Origin: Fibrobacter sp.
Lineage (GTDB): Bacteria; Fibrobacterota; Fibrobacteria; Fibrobacterales; Fibrobacteraceae
DNA: 64,000 nt
Assembly: GCA_024398835.1 (NCBI GenBank)
Contig: JAKSIK010000010.1
Coordinates: forward strand, 23,164-87,163
Direction of reading: 5' to 3'
Numbering within the stretch: the first letter of the stretch is position 1; each line of letters begins with the position of its first letter. A program made the position numbers and the translations under genes. Of the stretch, positions 43,929-52,175 are shown in pieces. The notes under the pieces are model-generated. The model was not told the DNA's origin and did not search any database. It worked only from the letters and a program-made list of their open reading frames with translations.

Positions 43929-44518
43929 GGGTCCAGAAGTTCGCCGCGAAGCACTTCCACGGTGTCATCTACGAGGCTCACGATGTTTGTAGGCGCAATC
44001 TCGATAGGGCCGCAATCCACCATCATGTCTACGGAGTGCTGGAAGGTGTCCCACAGTTCATCCGTGTCGAAAATATCTTCGTCGGTAAGTTTTGCTGCGG
44101 TGCTCAGGATGGGCTTGTCGAAATGCTGGAAAAGTTCCTTGAAAAAGGGATGGGTTGGCATGCGGATGCCAATCTCTGGCCGCTTTACATCAAGTTTCCT
44201 TGCAATATGAGGGTCCGCCGGCAAAATAAAAGTATAGGGCCCGGGTACTCGAGGTTTCATCACGCCAAACGCAAAATTGTCGATGCGGGCGTAGTCCGTC
44301 GCCTTTCGAATATCCGGCACAATCAGCGCCATGAAAAACTTCTTCATGGGCTTCTTGAGAGCATACAACTTATGGATTGCCTTGGGCGATTCCGCATTGC
44401 ATCCGATGGCGTAGCCGGATTCTGTAGGGTAGAGGACGAGAGCGTCGTCTTCCAGGGCGGCGGCAGCAAGCTTTACGATGCGTGGCTGGGGATTTTCAGG
44501 ATGGACTTCGAAACGCAT
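43925..44518 (-). CDS. YrdC/Sua5/YciO-family protein
   Basis: A 197-residue protein with the YrdC fold. ALVLYPTESGYAIGCNAESPKAIHKLYALKKP near residues 27-58 matches the nucleotide and carbamoyl site seen in Sua5/TsaC, which makes threonylcarbamoyl-AMP for the t6A37 tRNA modification. PGPYTFILPAD near residue 92, IGIRMPTHPF and STAAKLTDEDIFDT are also typical, and the last pattern is closer to the YciO branch, whose role is less clear. It starts three nt after yraN and its stop lies within a tandem repeat before topB. Confidence 0.82.
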   Translation of the reverse strand: MRFEVHPENPQPRIVKLAAAALEDDALVLYPTESGYAIGCNAESPKAIHKLYALKKPMKKFFMALIVPDIRKATDYARIDNFAFGVMKPRVPGPYTFILPADPHIARKLDVKRPEIGIRMPTHPFFKELFQHFDKPILSTAAKLTDEDIFDTDELWDTFQHSVDMMVDCGPIEIAPTNIVSLVDDTVEVLRGELLDP

Positions 44519-44521
44519 GCG

Positions 44522-44905
44522 TTAACACTCCGGCAATGCTCCGGCACCTTCGAAAGCATTCTGGTAGTGCACGAACTGCAGGGGCTTTTCGTTCGCTCTA
44601 ATTGCAAGCACGTCAAAACGGCTTTTCTGGTCTAGGTTGTGCACTTTGTTGAAAAGATAATGGTAGGCCGTTTTCCAGACCTTTTTCTGCTTTGAAGCGT
44701 TGACGCGGGCCGCTGGGTTTCCGGTTCCGTTCTTCCAAACAGATTTTACCTCCACAAAGACCATGGTGTCCTTGTCCATGGCCACGATATCCAACTCGCC
44801 ACCGCGATAGGCGTAGTTCCGGTCCAACACCTGATAGCCTTTTCGCATCAAGTATGCGGCCGCATGGGTCTCGATAAAGTTCCCTTTGGTGCGGGTGGAG
44901 GTCAT
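44522..44905 (-). CDS. YraN/UPF0102 family nuclease-fold protein
   Basis: A 127-residue protein with the restriction-endonuclease-like core of UPF0102: GNFIETHAAAYLMRKGYQVLDRNYAYRGGELDIVAMDKDTMVFVEVKSV, split over residues 8-55, giving the E...GELD...EVK motif. VNASKQKKVWKTAYHYL and SRFDVLAI follow as expected. Members are near-universal in bacteria but their function is unproven. Its ATG overlaps the kinase stop by four nt (ATGA). Confidence 0.88.
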   Translation of the reverse strand: MTSTRTKGNFIETHAAAYLMRKGYQVLDRNYAYRGGELDIVAMDKDTMVFVEVKSVWKNGTGNPAARVNASKQKKVWKTAYHYLFNKVHNLDQKSRFDVLAIRANEKPLQFVHYQNAFEGAGALPEC

Positions 44906-46404
44906 TTCAGTTCCATGCCCAGGAGGCGGATTTCAGACACGGCGAAATTCTTGTTGTCGCCTTCGTAGATGTCTTCCAGGTAGATTTTCAGCTCGCTGGT
45001 TTCAATGGCCTGGATGTTCGGATATTGCATTCCCTTGATGTTCTGCAAAACCACTTTCTGCTTGAAACCTTCCTTTGTTTCGAGAGTCAGCGTCTTGGGC
45101 TTCTTGAAAATGCGGAAGCGGTCTCCGAACAGGTCGTCTACGGATTTCTGGTAGCCGACGGCAATGCCGAAATGAGTGATGAGGGTGTTGCCGTCAAAAT
45201 AGAGGGTGAGAACGGGATTCTGGGGCTTCTGTGGCGGCGTGTAGAGCCATGCCGTCTTCAAATCGCCATCGTTCAGGTTGTCGAGGCAGTATCCACCGGT
45301 GTATCCGGATTCCAGTTCCGCGGTTTCGCAGTTGCCGAGGGCTTCGCTCCACTCGATGGAACGGAGGGTGCTTTCCGGTTTGTGGGTGAGCATCAACAGC
45401 ACCAGAAGGATGATGATGAGGGGGAAGAGAGAGATGGCGAGGGCCGTTAATTTCTTCCGGATGATTTTCGGAGAAATCTTGCTGGCGGCGGCCGTAATGG
45501 ATGCGGTTCCGTGCTTCAGGAGGGAATGCCCTTTGGTGAGTTTTGGGCCACCGTGGGTTTCCTTTTGCGGGAACACCTGATCGCAGGCATCCAAGAATTC
45601 CTGCATGCTGTGGAAGCGCTCGTTCAACTTCTTCTTCATGCATTTGAAAATCAGTTCGGCGAGGCCTTCCGGCATATCCTTGCGGAACTGGTGCGGGTCT
45701 GGAGGAGGTTCCTGCACATGCTTCAGCGCAATTTCCACCGGGCGGCTTCCTTCGAAGGGGAGACGACCGCAGGTCATTTCAAACAAAATAACGCCCAGGC
45801 TGTAAATGTCAGATTGCAGCGTCACCTCATCGCCGTGGCACTGCTCCGGAGACATATATTCCGGCGTGCCCATGGTCATGCCCGTTTTGGTGAGGCGGGC
45901 CTTCTCCATCTCTTGAATGTAGGAGATGCCAAAGTCCATGAGATACACGCGATTGTCGTGGGTCACCATGATGTTGGAGGGCTTCACGTCGCGATGGACA
46001 ATGCCCTTGGAGTGGGCGTAGAGAAGTCCGCGGGCAATCTGCCGAATAATGACATCGATGGACTCAAAGGGCAACTGGCTTTGCTTCTGGAGAATATCCG
46101 AAAGCGCAATTCCCTTCACGTAGGTCATTGCAATGAAAAGTTGATTGTTTTGTTTTCCGAAATCGAAAACATGGACAATGTTCTGGTGGTCCAGTTCCTT
46201 CATGGCCTGGGCTTCCAGATAGAAGCGCTGAATGGCCTCTTCATCGGAGGAGGAATCCAGAATCTTAAAAGCGACTTCTCGTTTCAGCTTTTTATCCAGA
46301 GCCTTGTAGACATAGCCCATTCCGCCTTTGCCCAGGGTGTCAATCAAATCATAGTTTTCATTAAATGGACAAGGAAAAGTCTCGTTTGCGTTCTGGAGTG
46401 TCAT
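44902..46404 (-). CDS. Transmembrane Ser/Thr kinase with external lectin-like domain
   Basis: A 500-residue sensor kinase. Residues 18-275 are a Hanks-type kinase: GKGGMG (25-30), Lys47, HRDVKPSN (137-144), DFG (157-159), GTPEYMSPEQ and a SDIYSLG segment. Residues 320-341 form one membrane helix. Residues 345-500 lie outside and resemble the NADase-type glycan-binding (discoidin-like) fold: CLDNLNDGDLKTAWLY, ITHFGIAVGYQKSVDDLFGDRFRIFKKPKTLTL, and NFAVSEIRLLGMEL. So a cell-surface or periplasmic glycan could set kinase activity (inference). Its ATG overlaps the FHA-ABC stop by four nt, strong evidence that the two act together. yraN overlaps its end. Confidence 0.88.
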   Translation of the reverse strand: MTLQNANETFPCPFNENYDLIDTLGKGGMGYVYKALDKKLKREVAFKILDSSSDEEAIQRFYLEAQAMKELDHQNIVHVFDFGKQNNQLFIAMTYVKGIALSDILQKQSQLPFESIDVIIRQIARGLLYAHSKGIVHRDVKPSNIMVTHDNRVYLMDFGISYIQEMEKARLTKTGMTMGTPEYMSPEQCHGDEVTLQSDIYSLGVILFEMTCGRLPFEGSRPVEIALKHVQEPPPDPHQFRKDMPEGLAELIFKCMKKKLNERFHSMQEFLDACDQVFPQKETHGGPKLTKGHSLLKHGTASITAAASKISPKIIRKKLTALAISLFPLIIILLVLLMLTHKPESTLRSIEWSEALGNCETAELESGYTGGYCLDNLNDGDLKTAWLYTPPQKPQNPVLTLYFDGNTLITHFGIAVGYQKSVDDLFGDRFRIFKKPKTLTLETKEGFKQKVVLQNIKGMQYPNIQAIETSELKIYLEDIYEGDNKNFAVSEIRLLGMELK

Positions 46405-48527
46405 TTTGCTTTTTTCGACCTATAAAGGATAATGATAGTCACAATATAAAATATAAAAGAAAGGCTCAAGGAACCCACATAGTTGAACAGGGTGTCGCTC
46501 CTTTCCAGGAACAGATTCAGAAGGGAACTCTGGTTGTAGCGGGACCAAACCACATAAGAAAGGAATTTACCCACAGGTTGCATTTGGTCCAGGGGAACGA
46601 GGGCGCCCGCCAGGGCCACCTGGGGAATGATGAGGAGGGGAAGGAATGCATTTGCCTGCCCCGGATTCTTGGCGATGGAACTGACAAGAAGCCCGATGCC
46701 AATGGCGGGAAGAACGCTACAGAGAAGAATTAGTGCGAGTAGCGGAAGCGAAGGATGAATGAGCAGGCGGAAGGAAACGAATGCGTAGACGATTAATGTT
46801 TGTACGTAGGCGATGATGGAAGTGAGGAAAAGCTTGGCTGCAAAAGTCTTGAAAATGCTGAGACCCTTCCGGAATTCTCCGGGAAGGATGTCTTTTTCGC
46901 TGACGAATTCCCGAATGGAGAGGGAAAGCGAGAACCAGTTTGCGCAGAGGATAATGGCGAAAGCCACTGTCCAGAGGGAGGAATTCTTGGAGAAGATTTG
47001 GGAGAAGAGGAACCCGATGATGAGGGGTTGGAGAATGAGCGCCGAGAGTTTTCCTTTGTCCCGAAGCCACTGCTTGAGAATGATGCAAAGGCGATAGAAA
47101 AAGGACCCAGGACGTCTCTGTGTCGCGAACAGTACACGGCAGGATTTTCCGCTGGAATTATCTGCGTCGATTCCGGCGGTGGCTGCGCTGTTATTGTGTG
47201 CAGAAACGGCGGCATCGGGCACGTTAGCGCTGTGGGCGGCTTCCCAGCGGTCTGTGGTCTCTTCGTTCAAGCTGGAGAGAATGGCCTCCGGATCTTTTGT
47301 CTCGAAATAGCGGTAGGCGTCATCGGGAGAACCATAGAAGGCTTCGCGTCCTTGATGCAGCACGAGAACCTTGTGCGCGATGCGGAGAGCTTCGTAGCTG
47401 TGGGTCGTGAGAACGACAGTATAGCCCAAGAAGGAAAGCTGCTTCAGATGATTGCAGAGGATTTGGGAGTTGTAGGGGTCGAGACCAGAGAGCGGTTCGT
47501 CCAGAACAATCAGGCCTGGAGAATTCATGAGCTCTTGGGCGAGAGCGACGCGGCGCATTTCGCCGCCACTGAGCGTACTTACAAAGTGGTCTCGGCGGTC
47601 GCTCAGTCCGAAAAGTTCGCAGAACTTTTCCAGTCGTTCTCTCGCAGAGGCTTTGAAGTCAGCTTTCTCCATAGATGTTCTGCCACCATTCAGGATGGTT
47701 TCCTCTACCGTCAGGTCCTTACGTAGGGCGGGCTCTTGGGCTAGGAATGCAATCCGTTCGCGAATTTCCTTTTGGCGGTAATCCACATCGCCAATCCGGA
47801 CATCGCTTTCTTTTTCTTTGGCATAAACGCCTTCCAGCAAGCGGAGCAACGTCGATTTGCCTTGTCCGGAGCGCCCAATGATGGCAAGAATTTCACCGGC
47901 AGGCAAATCAAAGCTGATGTTGGAAAGTAGCTTCTTCTTCCCGGCAAAAACATCCAAATTCTGCACGTGCAGCGGGAAACCGGGAACAGTCTTTTTCAGT
48001 ATTAAGTTCCCCTCTTGGAAAGAAACTTCATTCTGCCCGTATTTGAAACTACTTCCGTTTTCAATCAATATCGTTTTTTGCGACTTGCCAACTTCATCAA
48101 TGACCTTATGAGGGAAGGTTATTTCTGCCAAGCCATTTTCATTCGTCCGTGCAGTAAATTTTCCGTTCCTCGGGCTTTCTTCATCCAGGAGAATTTCTGT
48201 TGGTGCACCCTGGATATTGACGGTTCGAGAATCTTCCTCCACATCTTGCAGCAGTAGGGAAAGTTCTGCGCCATTCAGGTTCACGCGAATCTGATGGACT
48301 CCGATGACGATGATGTCCCCATCGTGGAGTTCTGCAGTGTTTTCCACTTTCTGCTGGTTCAGTAGAGTGACGCTATTGGTGGTGAGGTTCCTCAAAATCC
48401 AGGCCGAAGCGTATTCCAGAACGGCATGCTCGCGAGAGACAAACACGTCCCCAAACCGAAGGTCGTTCCCTTCTTTGCGGCCTATGGTAAAAGGCTTTTG
48501 CGGGTTTGGTGTGATGATGCGGAACAT
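46401..48527 (-). CDS. FHA-domain ABC transporter (ATPase and permease fused)
   Basis: A 708-residue fusion. Residues 1-92 are an FHA domain, which reads phosphothreonine (GRKEGNDL at 16-23, VSREHAVLEY at 30-39, LHDGDIIVIG). A small beta-rich segment links to an ABC ATPase: Walker A GRSGQGKST (218-226), signature LSGGEMRRV (319-327), Walker B LIVLDEP (339-345) and THSYEAL switch His near residue 375. Residues 465-708 form an ABC-2-type membrane domain with about six helices. It works as an exporter half or dimer; the cargo is unknown. The coupled kinase gene downstream suggests that phosphorylation controls it. Similar ABC-FHA fusions occur in other bacteria. Confidence 0.9.
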   Translation of the reverse strand: MFRIITPNPQKPFTIGRKEGNDLRFGDVFVSREHAVLEYASAWILRNLTTNSVTLLNQQKVENTAELHDGDIIVIGVHQIRVNLNGAELSLLLQDVEEDSRTVNIQGAPTEILLDEESPRNGKFTARTNENGLAEITFPHKVIDEVGKSQKTILIENGSSFKYGQNEVSFQEGNLILKKTVPGFPLHVQNLDVFAGKKKLLSNISFDLPAGEILAIIGRSGQGKSTLLRLLEGVYAKEKESDVRIGDVDYRQKEIRERIAFLAQEPALRKDLTVEETILNGGRTSMEKADFKASARERLEKFCELFGLSDRRDHFVSTLSGGEMRRVALAQELMNSPGLIVLDEPLSGLDPYNSQILCNHLKQLSFLGYTVVLTTHSYEALRIAHKVLVLHQGREAFYGSPDDAYRYFETKDPEAILSSLNEETTDRWEAAHSANVPDAAVSAHNNSAATAGIDADNSSGKSCRVLFATQRRPGSFFYRLCIILKQWLRDKGKLSALILQPLIIGFLFSQIFSKNSSLWTVAFAIILCANWFSLSLSIREFVSEKDILPGEFRKGLSIFKTFAAKLFLTSIIAYVQTLIVYAFVSFRLLIHPSLPLLALILLCSVLPAIGIGLLVSSIAKNPGQANAFLPLLIIPQVALAGALVPLDQMQPVGKFLSYVVWSRYNQSSLLNLFLERSDTLFNYVGSLSLSFIFYIVTIIILYRSKKAK

Positions 48528-48531
48528 GTTT

Positions 48532-49728
48532 CTACGCCTTTAGGGAATCTATTCCTTTTTTGAATCTTTCGCAGGCTTTAGCAAGAGCGTCATCGCTTGC
48601 GGCGTATGAGAACCGTACAAAGCCATCGTTGCCGAAGGCGGCGCCGGGCACAATGGCGAGCATTTGTGTTTCTAGTAGATACTGGCAAAAATCAATGGAG
48701 TTTGCAATTACTTCCCCTGCAGCTGTTTTCATGCCAAAATATTTGGAAACGGGAGCGAACAGATAGAATGCCCCTTCTGGTGCAGAAACTTTTTCGCCAA
48801 GGATAACGGAAATGTTCTCCACCATGAAATTGCGACGCTTCAGGAATTCGTCCTTCATTTTCTGGATTTCCTGCTTGCCCATTTTGAGGGCGCCAAGAGC
48901 GGCGTATTGGGCAATATTGCTGGGGTGGTGCGTGGCCTGACTTTGCACTTTCCCGATGATTTTTGCAATAGGGAGCGGTGCGGCGTCATAACCGATGCGC
49001 CAGCCCGTCATGCAGTGGGATTTGGAAAATCCGTTCACAACGATGGTTCGCTCTTCCATGCCCTTGAAAATTGCCATGGATACAAATTCTGCCTCATAGA
49101 CAAAGTATTCGTAGACCTCGTCGGAAATGCAGTAGATGTCTTTTTCAACGATGACTTTGGCGAGCGCTTCCAATTCGGCTTTGCTGTAAACTGCGCCCGT
49201 GGGATTGCAGGGATTATTGATGAGAACGACTTTTGTCTTTTCTGTGCAAGCGCTTGCCAATTGCTTTGCTGTAATTTTGAAATTGGTTTCTGCGCCTGCA
49301 TGAACAAAAACGGGAACACCTCCCAACCACTTCACCAGTTCTGGATAGGTGACCCAGTAGGGGGCGGGAATGATGACTTCGTCGCCAGGATTGATAAGCG
49401 CCGCCAGAGCATTGAAAACCGCATGTTTTGCACCGCTGGTCATGACGATTTGTTCGGGTGTAAAATTAAGCCCATTGTCATTCTTCAACTTTTCGCAGAC
49501 GGCTTTCCGCACATCCATAATCCCCACGGGAGCGGTATAGCGCGTTTTTCCGTTATGAATTGCGTCACAAGCGGCTTCGCAAACTGCAGATGGTGTCGGG
49601 AAATCTGGTTCGCCGGCACCGAGGCTCACCACATCTTTCCCCTCGGCAATCATTTGTTTTGCAAGGGAATCAATGGCTACCGTCAAGGATGCAGCAATAT
49701 TCAGAGTTCTTTGGGAAAGCGCTTTCAT
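48532..49728 (-). CDS. Aspartate aminotransferase, class I
   Basis: A 398-residue PLP enzyme of the fold I aminotransferases (AspC/AatA group). SLGAGEPDFPTPSAVCEA near residue 35 and TRYTAPVGIMDVRKAV near 63 open the protein; NNPCNPTGAVYSKAEL is near residue 170, and SDEVYEYFVY near 200 gives the PLP-ring Asp and Tyr. NGFSKSHCMTGWRIGY near 232 carries the Schiff-base Lys, and FVRFSYAASDDAL near 378 the carboxylate Arg. It likely moves amino groups between aspartate and glutamate. Its ATG overlaps the MMPL stop (ATGA) and the FHA-ABC gene follows by four nt; no functional tie to either is evident. Confidence 0.93.
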   Translation of the reverse strand: MKALSQRTLNIAASLTVAIDSLAKQMIAEGKDVVSLGAGEPDFPTPSAVCEAACDAIHNGKTRYTAPVGIMDVRKAVCEKLKNDNGLNFTPEQIVMTSGAKHAVFNALAALINPGDEVIIPAPYWVTYPELVKWLGGVPVFVHAGAETNFKITAKQLASACTEKTKVVLINNPCNPTGAVYSKAELEALAKVIVEKDIYCISDEVYEYFVYEAEFVSMAIFKGMEERTIVVNGFSKSHCMTGWRIGYDAAPLPIAKIIGKVQSQATHHPSNIAQYAALGALKMGKQEIQKMKDEFLKRRNFMVENISVILGEKVSAPEGAFYLFAPVSKYFGMKTAAGEVIANSIDFCQYLLETQMLAIVPGAAFGNDGFVRFSYAASDDALAKACERFKKGIDSLKA

Positions 49729-52145
49729 GATTTCAATTTCTTCGCCTTTTTCCGCAAGCGATAGTTATCGAGGGAGCCGGCAATCAGAGGGAAAATGGTA
49801 AACTGGGCTACAAAAATGCACAACAGTCCAATGAGAGAAATCTGACCAATGCTTCGGAGCCCCGGGTGCGAGGAAATCAGCAGACCGTAGGAACCGATGA
49901 GGGAGGCCATCTGGCTTATTCCGATGGAAGAGAATTTTCGTTGCAGAACTGTGAGGGCCGTTCCCGATTCCTTTTCATAAAATGCGTTCCACAGTTGCAG
50001 CGAACCGTCCACGCTAGCGCCAATGAGGATGGGGAAGGCAAGTGAACTATATACGGAGAGCTCTATTCCGAAAATGCGAATGAGAATGAGAAGCCAGCTC
50101 ATGGCAAAGAGGGAGGGAAGTGCGGTGAAGATGGCGCGACTGAGTCTGTTGTAGAACAAAAGCAGCAGCAACCACACCAAAACGGAGCCGACGAAAATGG
50201 TCTTATCCAGATTGGCGAGAACCAGATCTAGGAACTGGGCCCGCAATACGGAAGTTCCCGCCACGGAGTACTCTCCGTTTTCAAAGCCGTCAATTTTCTT
50301 GAGGTCTTTGGTTAGGTGTCTACATTCAAGCCCATCATCTGGGTCAATGCTAGAGAAAATGAAGGCGAATTTTCCTGCTTCACCATGGATGTTGCTGAAC
50401 TTGTTCCGGATGTTTTCGGGCTGTTCGTCTTCGTCAAAGTTGTGTCGGTAGAGAATTTGTGAAATCTTCTGGGCGTTGAGAAGTTCCATGGAATCAAGTC
50501 TCTGGAGAATTTCTGGCGAGAGACTTTCTTGAATAGCTTTCAATTTTTCCTGTTTGGATGTCTGATTTTTGGGTGAGAACTGTGCCAGCGTGTAGATGCG
50601 GTCAATGTTGGGCAATGCACCCTTGGCTTTTAATCGCCTAAAGTTCTGGTAGAGTTCTTCTCCCGCTTCTTCGGAAGGAAGCTTCACGATGATGGGATCG
50701 TAGTTCGGGAATCCTGTTTGCTGGATGAGGGAATCTGCCGTAGAATTTTCCCGCTGGAGTTCCGTGCTGCTGAAGTCGTAGAAGAATTTTAGGTTCAAAC
50801 TGCCATAGACGATGAAGACGAAACTGATGACGGAAATGATTGCAATGAGGATTCCGTTGGCGCGGTAGGAAATGAGGGTGAATTTGTATTCCTTGTTGAG
50901 CTGGATGTTGCCAACGGGGAATGCCTTTTTCCTCTGGAACAAATTCAGGAGTGATGTGGTGGCAAGAATGGAAACAATCCAATTCAGAATGGAACCGAAG
51001 AATCCGAGGACTCCCAGCTCATGAATCCCCTGCATAGGCACGAAAATGAGGCAAGCGAAGAGTGCTGCCATGATTCCCGTAGATGCGGCTGTAGAAGACC
51101 CAATGCCGAGAACTGCGCTTTCGATGCTCAACTGCGGGCCCAGTTTTTGAGAACGCTCAATGAAGTAGCGGTTCAAAAAGTGGATGATGGCCTGGCATGC
51201 ACCACCAGGAAGAAGTAGTGCAAGAAGAAGCGTGAAGATGTTGATGCGCCCGTAGAAGATTCCTGCTAAAGCCAATGTGTAGAGGATGGGGAGGCCTGCA
51301 GGAATGGCGGAAATGATAATGAGCCCAGGTTGGCGGTAGAAGTGGATGACGAAGAGGAGGAGAATGAACAAGGCAGTGATTTTTCCGGCCAGTTTGGCTT
51401 CGGGTAGGAGTGTCCGACCCGTCTGGACAATGTCGTAAACCTTTCCCGTATAGTATACCTGAATGTCCGATTTGTTGGCTTCAAAGAAATTCTTCACTTT
51501 GGAGAGAAGATCGCGGCTGGTTTGTAAATCCGTTAGAGGTTTTCTGGGATAGATATCAATGACGCGGATTGTGCCACTAGCATTGGCATGGCTTTGGGAA
51601 AGAATGCTGTAGTATTTCTTTTCCAAATCATTCAAGTCGAAAAGTTCAGAAGTCTTTGCACTAGCGGAGTCTATCGACGAATTCTTAGAGGAATCCTCCA
51701 AGCTCACATAAAGAGGGTTGTTTTTGAGAATGACCTTTTCCTTGAGGGCGTCAATGCGTTTTGCGATTGTATCCAGGTCTGCTTCTTCGATGTAGAGGAG
51801 GTTATGCTTCTTGTAAAACTCGATGTCTGTCTCGAATTCCAGAAAATGGATGAGGGAATCGCCTTGAAGTTCCTCGGCCAGTTTTTTGGCGGTATTGTAG
51901 TTCGCACTGCTGTCCGGGGATTGCAATACGACGGTAAGACTTCCAAGACCTCCAAATTCCTTCTCGATATCCTGAAAGTTGAGCAGTTTTGAGTCGGTCG
52001 GGGATATAGCGTCTTGCAGCTGGAGTTCCCAACGCAGATTGCTGACGGGAATGATGGATAACGCCGCCAAAACGAGGCTCACAACCAGAATCAAAACTGG
52101 ATGTCGGGTTGCTCTTTTCAGTATTTTGGCGGCGATAGAAAACAT
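49725..52145 (-). CDS. RND-superfamily MMPL-type exporter
   Basis: An 806-residue membrane protein with the duplicated RND layout: one helix near residue 18, a periplasmic domain (about residues 40-235), a block of five or six helices near 240-430, a second periplasmic domain (about 455-615) and a second helix block near 625-795. The motif ILIGASVDGSLQLWNAFYEKESG near residue 725 is the helix-4 region with its charged residue. The group includes MmpL and the hopanoid transporter HpnN; a lipid cargo is plausible but unproven. TATATTAG lies five nt before the ATG at 52145 and there is no ribosome binding site. It heads the operon down to topB. Confidence 0.87.
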   Translation of the reverse strand: MFSIAAKILKRATRHPVLILVVSLVLAALSIIPVSNLRWELQLQDAISPTDSKLLNFQDIEKEFGGLGSLTVVLQSPDSSANYNTAKKLAEELQGDSLIHFLEFETDIEFYKKHNLLYIEEADLDTIAKRIDALKEKVILKNNPLYVSLEDSSKNSSIDSASAKTSELFDLNDLEKKYYSILSQSHANASGTIRVIDIYPRKPLTDLQTSRDLLSKVKNFFEANKSDIQVYYTGKVYDIVQTGRTLLPEAKLAGKITALFILLLFVIHFYRQPGLIIISAIPAGLPILYTLALAGIFYGRINIFTLLLALLLPGGACQAIIHFLNRYFIERSQKLGPQLSIESAVLGIGSSTAASTGIMAALFACLIFVPMQGIHELGVLGFFGSILNWIVSILATTSLLNLFQRKKAFPVGNIQLNKEYKFTLISYRANGILIAIISVISFVFIVYGSLNLKFFYDFSSTELQRENSTADSLIQQTGFPNYDPIIVKLPSEEAGEELYQNFRRLKAKGALPNIDRIYTLAQFSPKNQTSKQEKLKAIQESLSPEILQRLDSMELLNAQKISQILYRHNFDEDEQPENIRNKFSNIHGEAGKFAFIFSSIDPDDGLECRHLTKDLKKIDGFENGEYSVAGTSVLRAQFLDLVLANLDKTIFVGSVLVWLLLLLFYNRLSRAIFTALPSLFAMSWLLILIRIFGIELSVYSSLAFPILIGASVDGSLQLWNAFYEKESGTALTVLQRKFSSIGISQMASLIGSYGLLISSHPGLRSIGQISLIGLLCIFVAQFTIFPLIAGSLDNYRLRKKAKKLKS

Positions 52146-52150
52146 CAATT

Positions 52151-52170
52151 CTAATATAATTATAAATTTA
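52151..52170. promoter_or_regulatory. Face-to-face promoter boxes for the MMPL and Omp85-like genes
   Basis: Minus-strand TATATTAG (52151-52158) lies five nt before the MMPL ATG. Plus-strand TAAATTTA (52163-52170) lies five nt before the Omp85-like ATG. The two start codons are only 30 bp apart, so both messages must be leaderless or nearly so unless promoters lie inside the opposite gene. Confidence 0.5.
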
Positions 52171-52175
52171 GGCTA

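Noticed and set aside
46401..48527. Toxin or bacteriocin export locus suspected from the FHA-ABC exporter
   Set aside because: No small precursor peptide, immunity gene or modification enzyme is found within the operon; cargo remains unknown.
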